Shown here in pieces: positions 1-12,169 of a stretch of 64,000 bases of DNA. The notes beneath the pieces are model-generated. The model was not told the DNA's origin and searched no databases. It saw nothing but the letters and a program-made list of their open reading frames with translations. Origin of the DNA: Rhynchonema sp. JSB1_4 (lineage: Eukaryota > Nematoda > Chromadorea > Monhysterida > Xyalidae); NCBI GenBank assembly GCA_030248065.1, contig JASAMV010005140.1, positions 62,001 to 126,000 of the forward strand, in the 5' to 3' direction. A program made the translations under genes and the position numbers. Numbering within the stretch: position 1 is the stretch's first letter; the number at the start of each line of letters is the position of its first letter.

Positions 1-129
1 GTCAATTTTATGCCATTTCGAAGACGTGCATTTTAGAACTGTACCAGTGGTTGCAGGAAGTCTTGTATAGATTCCAACGAAGGAATTCTGAATTTTGGAA
101 TTTTTCTAGACATCAGAAGTTTTGGAGTA

Positions 130-1145
130 TCATTTTTGTGAAGTTGTTTGATCAGTTAATGTCTTATCAATTGGTTCTTCATCTGAGGGGCGCTGAGTCT
201 TGTCTAGATGGTAGTCGATGACTTTCTCCATGGTAGATTTCGTGTCCGATTGGGTTTTCTCGTCAGAAAATTTCACCTTTTCCTTTTCTTTTTCTTCTTT
301 GTCTTCTCCCTTTTCTTGTTTACCTCCTTCTTTCAACTTCATTTCGGTCGGTTTGGTCTTCGTGATCGGTGGTAGTCCCTTGGGCGGTTTCTTATTATCG
401 CAATGTTGTGGTTTCTTTGAGTTTGGGATGATTTTGGATTTGATCGTGTTTGTTACCTTCTGGACCGCAGTTTCGACTGAAAATTGAGATCAGTAGTGCT
501 GTTGTTAAAAGGATTACACGGTACAAGGCAGTACCCACCTTTTTGCTCTTTTTTCTTCGGTGTCGGTTGGTCTGGCTTCATCGGTTGACTCTTACTATCG
601 CTAGAGCTGCCACTGTTCAGGTCGACGATGTCCTCAACTCTGGCCGACTTGGGTTCCGCCTAAAATTATGAATCGTTTGTATTTGTGCTCTTCGTGTGGT
701 AAAATGTTTGAAACAAATGTCGGCTTTCAGTCTTGCGAATAGAGCTTCCGGGGCTTGGAAAACTAGGTAAACCTGTCTGTGTGTGTCCTGTTTTGTCTTG
801 ATGACGCCCATTTGGGTGGCTTTCTTGTGTTTTTTGTGATAATAGCAGGCCAACATCAGTGCCAGTATGAGCGCAATGAGTGCGACCACGGTCAGTGGCA
901 CCAGCCACAAATGCAACGTGGTCGACCCGGCCCCTGCCTGGGCTTCTTCTTCTGCTCTTAGTTTCTCTTGCTCCTCGTTGTGGTAACTAAGTTCGATGGG
1001 ATCGGGGCTAGGAATTGGCTCTGTAAAATAGCTCTCGCTCTCGGGGAAAAGTCGGTTAACATCATTATAGCCAGCACTGTGTACCGTCATGGCCACACAC
1101 AGCAGCAACCGCGTGGCAATCGCGTATCCCAGAGTGCATTGACTA
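130..1145 (-). CDS. single-pass membrane protein with Lys/Glu-rich tail (5' end unresolved)
   Basis: I do not recognise this protein. Three exons splice in frame: about 1145-773, 659-539 and 476-130. The phases match (donor GTTTAC, phase 0; donor GTGGGT, phase 1), and the stop is at 130. The chain starts with a hydrophobic stretch that looks like a signal peptide (ATRLLLCVAMTVHSAG). A short acidic, Pro-rich ectodomain follows, then one membrane span (LWLVPLTVVALIALILALML), a basic stop-transfer segment and a long Lys/Glu/Pro-rich cytoplasmic tail with no obvious fold. The start codon probably lies in an upstream exon I could not place. The signal-peptide region overlaps one arm of an inverted repeat. 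Phase agreement across three exons supports a real gene. Its function is unknown. Confidence 0.6.
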
Positions 1146-1304
1146 CTGTTCTTTTTTATCGATGCCACACTATAGAAAAAGCGCAACCTAAGCGCTGAAC
1201 GTCCAAATCTACGCAAAGTGATTGCGTTGCGTGCGCCCTCCTGATGTACGTATAATGTGTGTACCCCCACAAAAGCGCACTCTGGGATACGCGGTTGCCA
1301 CGCG
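1111..1304. repeat. inverted repeat with ~28-bp arms
   Basis: The segment at 1111-1138 and the segment at about 1275-1304 are near-perfect reverse complements around CGCGTATCCCAGAGTGC. They are separated by about 137 bp. The left arm lies in the putative signal-peptide coding region of the membrane protein, so it may be a small mobile-element footprint or chance folding. Confidence 0.5.
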
Positions 1305-1709
1305 GTATCTGCTTTGGCTCAGTGTGTACAAAACTAAGCAGGCCGGCAGAAAATTTGGAGACGGGTCGGGTCCGATCCCTTATCCGGGTCTTGCGAGACC
1401 GGTTCATTCCCTGTGTAATGGCCAAAGATCCTTTTTCCCTTTTAGCTAACCGGTGGTTGTGCGTTCTTGTCTGGGATCTTGCAAGCTAAATTTCGCTTTC
1501 GATAATTTGGACAGATTAGCATCAGCAGCTTGTGATTGATCGGCAGAATACAATAATAGCAGCAGAAATAGTAATGGTTGAGTGGTAGTCATTATGATGT
1601 CATATTAGTGCATATGTTTGCATTTTGGAAGAACTTTGAAATTAAAGCTTTGAGAAATGAAGTGGTTAAGAAATTGTTGTTCCAAAAGTACGACTGTTTC
1701 CTTTTTCAG

Positions 1710-1825
1710 CCCCAACTCCGCAACCGACACCGACGCCATCCGATGCTCAATACATCAATGGACCAAGTCAGCAGGGACTCTATGTGCCGCCTTATGTTCC
1801 CCCAAAAGAGAAAGAGGAAATCTGA
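1710..1825 (+). CDS. terminal exon, Pro-rich C-terminus of an unidentified protein
   Basis: A strong acceptor (pyrimidine tract then CAG at 1707-1709) precedes an in-frame exon that ends in TGA at 1823-1825. It encodes about 38 residues rich in Pro, Gln and Tyr (it begins PTPQPTPTPSDAQYING and ends in Lys/Glu). No upstream exon could be matched, so the gene body is missing or lies before the window. It could be a chance open frame, but the acceptor and the composition favour a real last exon. Confidence 0.4.
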
Positions 1826-2160
1826 TCAGTCGCTCACTGGAACAGTAGAACAGTATGTGAACTATACATTAAATCCATCTTTTTCGAAAAAAATACCAAA
1901 TGGGCATAGCAGAACCATCAACCGTCAGTTTTAATTTTATCACTTGCATCCAGTTTTTGTACCAATGTTTATGTGCATTGATAGAACTTTCTATGTATTG
2001 TGGTGTCATTGAGAATAAAATTTTAGCAATTTGAGGTGTAATTTATACAAAAAATGTGATATATCAAGCCTAACCACAGGCAGACATTATTCCAGTGTAT
2101 CAAAGACAGTGAAATCAGAATCAGAACTACAGTATGCATAGTTTGGGCATTGAATTTGGA

Positions 2161-4100
2161 TTACTTCTTCTGTTCGAACGCCATAAAGTCCTGAAAAATG
2201 GAATCCTTGGTTACACCTACATAGCTGACTTTACTGATTGCAGTTTTCCGCAACGAAAACGTACGATTAAGAACAATGCTCCGATCATGGTCGCCTTCAT
2301 TCGTACGTCCAGATCCATTGGAACTGAAAAGAAGCATTTCAATAAATTTTATACGCTCGAATATATCGAATTTATACTAGCGCACAATTGACGCCGAAGT
2401 TGTCCGCCTGTGTGTACATTTCCTTGATCAGGCCACTCCACTGTTTGGTCACGTTGCCCACTTTCTCTTCTTTCGAAGAATCCGTGTAGACCTGAATGTG
2501 AAACATTATGATTATGAGCGGTAGAAACGCTGACGATCGGTGTTGTTGATTTATGTTTGTATAAAGAATCTTTTTTTAGTTCGCAGAGGATACTCAATTT
2601 TGATCGGCCTCAATTCTTGTTTTAATTTACTGCGTTGGACCACTGTTGTGCTGGTCGAAATTCACATTGTCAACTCAGTGCAGTGCAGTGGCTGGTGGCT
2701 CTGCCTCGCTGCGCACTGGATCGCACAACATTTTGTGCGCTTGCACAAGCAGTGATGTTTGACACGAGAGCAAAACTAGATCGTGCATTTTTTCCGGTCA
2801 TCTGGTGAATCGTCCGTCTTCGAGAGCAGGTCGAGATGGGCAACGAAAAAGCAAATTGCTGGTGTCATCACTCATCAGCGAATATCTTAAGACCCATGGT
2901 AACACAATCAATGAAGGCATGCGACAAGAGACATATGTATCTGATCTAAAGTTCCATGGGCTTAAGTTTCATATTGGCCCACGTGCGTCACCAACCGGGA
3001 ACTCAACGTCAGAGCAGCAACGACACATCAGACACGGGCCATCAATGAACAGGTGGGGCTCACCATCGGCGTCTTGGATCTCGAAATTGAACGTACAACA
3101 TGACGAACGCTGCTTGACGTACCCGATTGGCACACCTACAATGTACAAGTAGGGTGGGATGAGCAGCATGATGTTTCCAATCTATTAATTTCTGTCCAGG
3201 GCCATACACTATAACATGACAAGGTCACAACATCAAAATGGTGCAGACTCCTGTTTTTAAACAAAAGATGCTTGAAATTGTTTTAACGGTTTACCAGGCG
3301 GTGCCTGTATCTCTGCCTCCTGAGCACAACAATCGCACACGCTCGCGCACACCGTTCCAGTGGCACAATATTTGAATGGTCGCTCGATCCTCATCACTTC
3401 CTTGAAACATCAGTGACATTTTCTAACAAAAATTCTCATGATAATCACTTTAGAGCTGTTCAGTTCTAAAATCGGGGTCAAAATGTGAGTGGAACCCGAA
3501 TAAAGCACCCACATTGTTGTAGTTATCGACAACATTGATGGTGAACCCCCTCTGTGGTCCGCAGCAGTATCGCATGCAGCAACTCGTGTCCTCCATTGCG
3601 TAGTAGATCTGTTGACCCATTGAGTTCTTGATGACGTACTTGTTGTTCGTGTCCCAGCCAGTAAACATTTGCAGCAGTTCCAGGACCTGAACCGTCGCTT
3701 TCAAGTACAGATACATACGACAAAGAAAAAAATGTGATTTTCAATTTCAATGAGTTACTACAAAAATTCTAGAGGTCTGCGAACAGATGTTTATGCTCGT
3801 GCTTCAGCAGCCTCTCCCCTCCGAATAGGTGATGTTTCAGTGCGTAACACACTACAATCTACCTGATGTGCCAACACTTGATCGACTTGTGTCAAGTATT
3901 CCAATCCGGGCGGACAGTTGGCCGGTGCTGATGGCTTCTCCATCCACAGGTTCTGGTGACCGGGCGGGGCCGGTGGACCTGGTGGTGAAGGAAAACGATT
4001 GGAAAGTTATAAAAATCTCGTTCATCTCAAAATAATCTAATGTTGATGAAATGCACTCACCACCCGGCTGCTGTGTAACCGTTCCAACCGGGTTCGCCAT
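2161..4100 (-). CDS. phospholipid scramblase
   Basis: This is a phospholipid scramblase (PLSCR/scramblase family), which mediates Ca2+-dependent, energy-independent lipid movement between membrane leaflets. Seven exons chain in phase: 4100 to about 4057, about 3989-3866, 3686-3513, about 3398-3292, about 3135-2995, about 2490-2375 and a set ending 2190-2161. Family hallmarks appear in order: a Pro-rich N-terminus, CPPGLEYLTQVDQVL, TNNKYVIKNSMGQQIYYAMED, the Cys-rich segment SCCMRYCCGP, ERPFKYC, GYVKQ, GPCLMCRCCSDVEF, KQWSG, the acidic EF-like stretch near ADNFGVNFPMDLDVRMKA, and a C-terminal hydrophobic segment ending DFMAFEQKK. The order and length (about 230 residues) match the family. The start ATG at 4100 follows no upstream in-frame coding. 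The 3513-3866 intron contains one copy of the TGATGTTTCA motif. Confidence 0.93.
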
Positions 4101-5455
4101 CACAATGTTTATGCACGATCTTCAAAGAATTTAGTTCTCGTTCAGAGTTCAAACACAAGTTGAAACAAAGACCACAATGAATGATGTCACACAAAGCGGT
4201 ATGAGTATATACGTATGTACATACAACATCGCACAAAAGGAGTCAATAAGTTTCTAAGGTGTTCAGTGTGCCGTACATCTTGTGCGTGGTATTTTGCGTG
4301 CTTTCTGGCCTTGGCAACCCGTTGCTTGGTATTTTGCTCAAACATTGGCTGACAACCAAGTTGTTGGACTACTGGACATGGCAAACATTGCGACCGGTCA
4401 GGTGCCGGTGCCGGACACTACGTATGCACCTACATATGTGTATACATGTATGTTCCCACAATTGCGTCTGGTACGCAAGTTTTCTGGAGTAAGACCGGAC
4501 AGGACCTGGACACCAGGAACTATCGCATTACACACGGTCTTTTTGTTTCTCAACACAAGCTGGGCCTCTAAATAGTTTTGTCTCAGCAATCCGAGCTTGC
4601 GGGGTATGTACCTTCACGGTTTCGTCCGTCTTTTATTTCCCTCCAAAGACTTACCGTCAGTTACAGATCGCGAGCAGGACAGAATCGCTTCACTTAGCGT
4701 CTGTAGCGAAGCGATGGGCGCTCATTTCGGCGAACCAATTTATCCTTCTGGATGCGATGTAGCAAATTGCCCAATGTTGCCACAAAATTAATGCATGGTG
4801 TAAGTAGAAACTGGTCAAGGACGCGTAATATTTTATTTTTCGGCAGCTTTCATGCGGAGCAGCAAGCTCAATTTTATACTACAATGAAATCAAAGAACTG
4901 ATGTATCGCTCTTTCCGATATGTGGTGTAGCTAATAAAGTGGTTTAAAGCTGCAGAAGGCGCATCAGAATTTTAGAGATTCAAAGAAATTTCACCAGGAG
5001 AGAACATAATTTAAAATATTGAAGTCGAAATACTGAACCAGCACCACAAATCACTGAAATCCTCAGATCAAGGTTCTCGAGTGGAACCAGAAGCAGGACT
5101 GGATTATACGTATGCATACATTGGAAATTAAACATCACAGTCCAAATTTGTCGCTTAAGCTAAAAATGCGTGTTTACGTTGCGTAGGAATATTGCTCAGT
5201 TCGAAAGACTGGTCGTGACAAGAATAATAATAATAATAAAACATAAGAAAGAATAAGCAAAGGAAAAACAGCACACAAAAAGAAACTGCAAAAACGCCCG
5301 ATGTAGTGCTATGAGCCACGGAAATGATATGGTTCGAAACTTCAAGAAAAATATAAAAACGATCAGGACGGCATGCTGATCCGGTTCCAACAGAGTTTAC
5401 GGTTGCTTGATACGGGAACCGGAATCAAACATGACCACAATATTAAAAGAATGAA
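4101..5455. other. intergenic, no gene recognised
   Basis: Open frames of 60-97 codons exist on both strands, but none has splice support or family resemblance. It contains AT-rich stretches and short TA/CATA runs (for example near 4205-4235) and an ATA trinucleotide run near 5222. Confidence 0.5.
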
Positions 5456-7932
5456 TCAGGCTTTCATATCGCGCCACTGGAGTCCGAATATAGATTTTCT
5501 TCTCACGAATACAACGGCGAGAATGGTGACGGACGTGACGGACACTCCGGCCAGCGCAACGGCATAACCAACGAACTTTTCATTAGTCAAACACACCATA
5601 TTGTCAACGAATGGTAAGCCAGTGCCGAGACCTCGAAGCTGGGGTTTGGTGAGCAGGTCGACAATGCGACGTGCCTCGCGCAGCTCGTCGTCCGTCGAAT
5701 CGGGGTCATCTGTAATGAGGTGATGTTTCATAGGAACACTACTGCCTGACTGCCGTGTTACTCGTAAGAATGACCAAACATTTACAGCGCTTTCGTCTGA
5801 TCGAACTGACACTCTCTTGGTGGTCTGTCCATGACCATAATACATACAAACCCCTGGTGGCACAGTGAAACATCATCTAGCAAAGCCCGTCTACTCGCAC
5901 TTCCGTACTCACCCAGTCCAGTGTCAATGTCGAACACGGTCAGTCGTTTCTGCGGTAGATCAAAATCAGCCACCAACGGGTTCACACTTTCATCAACGGC
6001 CAAACGTTTGGTCCGTTTTAAGGCCGTCAGGTACGGTCCCCTTTGCGGAGGCTGTGGCACACCCAGGGGCTGGCCCAGTGTGCCGATGCCGCCGAAGTTG
6101 TTGGCCGGAATGGGCAGACCTAGATTGGAGTTGATGCCTTGCAGGCCCGGCTGACTTTGAGGAGGTGTCGGGACGGGCACAGAGGGTCCCGGCACGAACA
6201 GGGCACCCTGAGGACCGTAGGCCGTATTACGGAAATCGGGCAGCACATTTGGATTGGCCGCGTACGCCTGAAATCCAGAAAACTGCACTCGAAATTTGCG
6301 TCTATTTGTTTGTGTTACGAAATTACGAAGTGTCAACTAGACTGTGAAACGTTAACCAGATAACCTGTTGTGTCGGCGGGACGTAGGGTGTGAAGGGACG
6401 ATTTGTGGGCAAGCCATATGCCGACAGCGGCCCGCCGTTGATGATCGGTTGATTGTAACCGGGACCAAGCGGTTGGGATGTGGGAAAGCCGGTCTGCGGG
6501 TCGACACGCACGCAGTTGGGTTGCTGCAATGAGGGGAAGGGTAACAAGTTAAAGAATTGAGAAGATGTTACAGTCTGCCTCTCCAGATATTGACATAAGG
6601 TCTCGTTATATAAGAAGTGTACTCCCAGACGTTGATAAGATGAGACTGACTTCGGAACAAACAGTCATTTACAGTAAGCACAGTGTAGGGAGATACTATT
6701 ATAAGCCCTCAGGAACAACAAAGAAGGTTCAGATTTCGGAAAGTCTGAAAAATTATGTGATAAATTTATAGCACAGCAGTTTGACTCGAGTTCACTTTGG
6801 ACTTGCACACGTCACAACTTTACCACGTTGGCGCAACCGAAGTTCGAATCTTTCAGTCGAATCTCGATCTCGCAATTGAAGAACAGCGCCGGTCGATCGG
6901 CGAATTTGAATACATGGGCCTCCTGGCCGGCCATCATGTCCGACGTGTAGTCGAGGTTTTGTAGGATGTACTTGTCGATGGAACAACTGTGTGGGAGGGC
7001 GAAAATTTAGTGAAAACCTTTTCAGGTATACAAGTGGATTGACGATGACCTGGTAAAAACCGGTCATACATGACATACATCAATGTAGTTCATTTGGACA
7101 TCATCGCTGCAAGAGTATCCGATGGTTACGTGACGCTAAAACTAATGCTCTCAAAAACTAATGAGTGACAACAGCCTATCCGAACTCTACAAAGCGCACC
7201 CATGTGCCAAGATAAAGCAACATCAAAACCATTCCACCCCATTAAAACATCACACATCGGACGCACCCATCAGCGTCGAGTACTTGTATCCTATCCCCTC
7301 CAGTGCCATCGTCAACCGTGCATGAATGCACTCGGATACAGAACGTGTTGGGCACCTCACTGTCACACGTCCATTTGTGGTAGACCGCGTCGCCGATACG
7401 CGCGAAACGAACCGGTGGACCCTGAATTGGAAGGGTGAATGTTGCAGTTGGTCGAAACATATGATGATCAGCCCAGTTTAAGGTTAATTACGAAGCCAGA
7501 TGAATAACCTGTGCGTTTCCACTCAGGATTTCGTATCGACAGACGGGCATCGCAACCTGACCGTCCAATGGCACTGTGGTGAGCATGCTGCAACGTAAAG
7601 GGTGAGTGAAATCTGCCCACATGATGTGTGTGATCAGAAACAGGCATCTTTGGTCATCTAAGAAAATTACTGGCGGCCGTATATAAGGTTATTCGCAGAT
7701 TGAGAATCAAAATATCACTCAAAACTATTCACTGTGTGCCATTTTCAACTACAAGCAGCAATGAATCGAGCGACAATAACCAAAAAACAGCTGACCTGAC
7801 GTCAATATTCTGAGTGACGTGCTTGGCGCTCTCCATGTAGAAACAATTGACTCGATACGCCTTGTCAACTTTGGTCAGGAACAAACTGTGGAAACTGACG
7901 ATGACAGTGGCCGACAGGGCGATGCCGGTGAT
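5456..7932 (-). CDS. ZP-domain (cuticlin-like) transmembrane protein, 5' exons missing
   Basis: This is a zona pellucida domain protein of the nematode cuticlin-like class, which forms extracellular matrix filaments. Exons 7932-7796, 7587-7509, 7421-7267, 6986-6825, 6523-6365, 6267-5913 and 5712-5456 join with agreeing phases. The frame shows TVIVSFHSLFLTKVDKAYRV, IDVSMLTT, MPVCRYEI, GPPVRFARIGDAVYHKWTC, NTFCIRVHSCTVDDGTG, DADGCSIDKYIL, MAGQEAHVFKFADRPALFF and CEIEIRL, the standard ZP order with its cysteines. A Pro/Gly-rich linker follows with a dibasic furin-type site (ALKRTKR), then a C-terminal membrane span (VALAGVSVTSVTILAVVFV) and a short basic tail. The ZP-N half and signal peptide were not found and must lie beyond 7932, perhaps behind long introns. 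The last intron carries two TGAAACATCA motifs, one 8 nt from the acceptor. Confidence 0.9.
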
Positions 7933-10900
7933 CTGGGAAAGGAAGGGGCGGCCATTGATTACACGTCAAGAACAGCATACAAGCCAACTCGTAGGTGTTT
8001 TTTTGGGGTCAGATGGATATCTGGTGCAATGCCACTGACAATGACCTGGCGCAGGGCCCGTCGTTAGAGACGTGTCGCAACAGATAACCATGTCAACACG
8101 CTGCGCTACTCGTAATCGAATCAATAACCATCGCACTGAATGCTACATTACCCATCGATAAAAGTGGTGAACCACAAGTTGTCAAACTGGGGAACACAGT
8201 AAAGTACATAAAGAGACAAAAAAAAAACGTGTGGGGATCGGAAGCGAAATGCGGGAACAAAAAAACAATTGCACCGCCATAACCACTGCAGACTATCCAA
8301 TCCAGCCTGAATACTCTGTGCGTGAAATTTCACCAGTGTTACTACCGGGTTTCGGCCTTTTATAAAAATGACGAAACCAAAACTAAAAAATGTTACCAAA
8401 AAACTATCGCGGATATAGGAACAAAGGCAACGTTGCACTTGGGGTAGATTTTCGAGGGACAGACTCTGAAATGCTTCAGCGCTCACGCAAACATTTGTGT
8501 GTTTCACACTTTGAGCATTCACACCTTTTATACCATCTCAAGCCGAAGCAATAAATCGCAGTTTTTTGCAATAGATTTTCAAGAGATTTTTTCATTGAGT
8601 TACATATACCATGTACTTTGCTTTCTATCTTATGGAATGAGGCCAAAATAAAGTGAAATACATACAGTGCAGTGATTCAAGAAAGAACTACGATTTGGGA
8701 AATTGTGATTTGATCACACCCGAAGCAAGCGGTTTAGTAAAACATTCAGGAATTGTGGACATGTAATAAAAGAATATTGCCGCAAAATAGCACTATTTTC
8801 AGCAATAATGCAGAGATCATTCAAGGTGACGCGGTGAGTACTTACAGAAGGTACAGTGTAAGGTGTATTACACGAACCAGAAGGTATTAGGTATACTTTG
8901 GGTCAACCCAACCATAAAACTGCAGTTATACTTTCGGAATAAATTGCTTGTTGCTTAGCATACTCGAAATCCACAATCTTGACAGGAGGTAAAGTCGCAA
9001 TAAAAATTTTGAAAAATGTGCTACAGCGTGCGAAAAAGTTTTACGAAATTGCTTAATCGACCCAAAAAGTGCTGAAAAATAATGCGAAAGTCAGAACCGT
9101 AATCGAGGTATTGCCTTTATTGTCGAAACATAAACCCGAAAGTTTATTTATTGTATTAGGTATGTTGCATAGTTTCCTTTTTCAACCAGATTATAGGGCG
9201 GGGGTGAGGTCAAAAATTTACATCAATCATTTAATTTATAGGCAGATTTGATACGTAGAAAACGAGTTTGGTAATAAGTGGGTGGATAATATATATAGGC
9301 GCGTGGACTATCCCACCAGCCACCCCTGAGAGTGAAATGTCTGCATTGAAACACGAACAACTTTACATACCTAAATGAAAGGGCAAAGAAAAAAGCACAT
9401 AAAATCACTGAAACGTATCGGACCCGTTTATGAATAGACAAAGGCAAAACTTTCGCTCATTGAGCGCTGAGCAGACACAGGTTGCGTAATTTGTGACCGC
9501 AGTAAGAAAACTGAGAGCTTGCCAGAAGCCGAAATGGCCTGAGTGAAAAAGGCAAATATGACTATTTATATACTGATTTACCTTTTTCACTCAGGTAAAC
9601 TGAACAATAGAAATAATCGAGACACAAAGTAATCAAGTGCCCAAAACCGGATCATCTGCTGATGAGGATCAGAGATGGGCACGTGTGCGTGCGTCTCGAT
9701 ACCGATTTCTGACACGCGTCGCACAACCTCATGTTTCTGTTTACCTATACCCTCAGATTGAACAATTTTAGAGAATTTCATCTGTGATACTGTTACCGGA
9801 TGATACCATGCCTAGCTTTCGTGCCGATGATAAGCAACTCAAGAATAAACAGTCTGTTAAGACAGACCGAAACTGTGGCTCCGGTATAACTGTCGGAATC
9901 GAACTTACTCAAACTCGCTTTGCTCGCACCAGGGGCAGTGGTGTGGAAATTTGAGGAAGCAGCTGTTCACCAACGCATCAACTCTGACCCCTCCTGACTG
10001 GTCGAACACACAAAAACAGAGTGAAACAAACATTATGGACACAAAGATAGACTCTCGCAGTCGGGTGTCCACAACCACAAGAGTCACATGTGTATATGCT
10101 CATCAAACGTGCACCGCATGTCATTACGCGTGCGTGTTGCGCCCATCTTTTACATCCTTTACCGCTGTTACCAAGAATACGTTTTTGAAGCTCATCCCGT
10201 AATTGTTGGTGTGACATATGTTTATACGCATGTTATTTTCATTGTTACATGTTTTTCATAATAATTCACTTTGTTGCATAGTTCGTCGAAATACAAACAA
10301 CGTAGTAATACGAATGTTATGTAGCGGAGCAGTAGGTTGTATGGTATTACATATGTAGGCATGCACTCACCTCATATACTCTGGATGGAAGTCACAAGTC
10401 AGATAAAAAAGATTATCAAATTTAGTTTATCCGTCATTGTGTTTCGATAAATTTTACTACAATTTTACATGCAATTGCACATGGATGACGAATAAAAACT
10501 TGACGTTTTATTATTTGCGAAATGACCACAAACACGTGTTATGATGATCTATTTCACAAAGTCACCACCGCCCATCCGTTTGTTATCAAGCCAAGCCTAT
10601 TTTTGAGAAAGCACCGACAGTTGGTAAGAGTTATGCATAACTTCGATTGTGGTAATTGAAACTTCACATCCAGTCACCCTTTTTTGGATAACAACCGCAA
10701 CAGGATTAAAGGAAAAACTTTTTTACACGAAAAATGCGGTTGCACTAATCGTGCTTTGTTCACGTTCTTTGGAACCTGAAATTAATAATCCATTGAGATT
10801 TACAAACATCAGAACACAAATAAACGAAGCAAACACACAAACATCACACAAGTTCACAAAATTCATCCAGCGTTTCAGCAACATTTTGGAGTGTCAGAGC

Positions 10901-12169
10901 ACGCCCGGTGTGCAGCCTTTTTGTCAAAAATCGCAAGTTTACGGGCAGCCATGTGCGCATTATCTTGTGTCTTTGTGCGTGACGCAAAGGTTGAGGTTGC
11001 GCGAACAAGTCAAGAACACTTGACACTTGCCATCAATAAATCGCCGGCGATTTGACTGCAAGGTTTTGAACTTTTTCAACAGTTGGGGATCTCTTTATTT
11101 CATGAAGTTGAATATCAGAAGAATCTCAGAGCTTTTTATCAGAAAAAGCCTTGCGATTTAGCAAACTGCGCGTTGGACAATTTATTGGTGCTTGTATATT
11201 TCTTCGGTTGTTGGGGACAGTATGCGGCATAAGATCTGTTTTATTTACTCAATTTCAGCCCAGTATACACAGGATGGTCGAATTTGTAAACAAAAAAATC
11301 CACAAGATACATACGTACATGTAAGTATTGTATCGTATCGTCGCAGCGTAAGTTTAGTCATCAACGTGTCGCTATTGTAATCGGAATGGAAAAGTAAATA
11401 CTCCACATTCGACATTCTTATGGTGTCTCGGGAGGTGATGTGTTCACGGATGTCCAATAATTACGGTACATACCTACAAGTTGTTGGAGATTTTAGCCTG
11501 CCATTAACAATCTGTACCCATTAATCTCAAAACTTTAACCCAAGTGCGGTATTGTAACCCTCTGACGAGGTGGATATGAATGAAAGCGCGTGAGTAAGTA
11601 ACAAGGCTGGAACAACTTTTTCTGTTAGCATATTAAGCTGCACACTATCAGGTGGGTGTTGCGTACGAGGTGGTGTGCTACAAGTGTAGAATGAAACAAA
11701 TAACGATGCAATATTGGTCACTTTTCACCACGCACCCAAGAACCTGAACACAATATCGTACGATGTTGGACCTCCCAGCTTTTCACAAGATTTCGACACA
11801 TTTTTGTGAACCAGCAGCTCTTGACGACCGATTTCGCGCATTTCGCACAATACAAATTGTTAGATATTGTCATTTGTTGAATGCAAAAGCAGTTTTGTGC
11901 TGCCAAATCCAATTGTTTGCTGTACAGTATAACGTGTGTGCGGTCGGTCGCCACAAGTGACCCAAACATTAGCTAACCGGACTGGTCAACAACAACAACA
12001 ATCAACAATAAAAGGTAACAATGGATTTCGTCTCCTTTTATTTCACAGCGGTCACGTTGTTTGCGTGACAGACTTGACCGGACCGTTTTGTGTTGCTGCA
12101 TTTCAATTGAAATAATTACATAAATAGGTAAATGTAGAATCGCCAATGTAGGCAGTTCAAAGCAAGTGT
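7933..12169. other. 4.2-kb region without a recognised gene
   Basis: No spliced chain or family signature was found on either strand. It may hold the missing 5' exons of the ZP gene. Strong minus-strand donor-like sites exist (for example GGTGAGTGC read from about 10372 and GTAAGTACT read from about 8838), but I could not link them in phase. The single longest open frame (10649-11023, +) has no signature. Confidence 0.5.

Noticed and set aside
8148..8522. 124-codon hydrophobic open frame on the minus strand upstream of the ZP gene
   Set aside because: It does not encode the expected ZP-N residues and has no donor that fits the exon at 7932.
10649..11023. 124-codon open frame on the plus strand
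   Set aside because: No splice signals, no signal peptide, no family resemblance; codon content not convincing.
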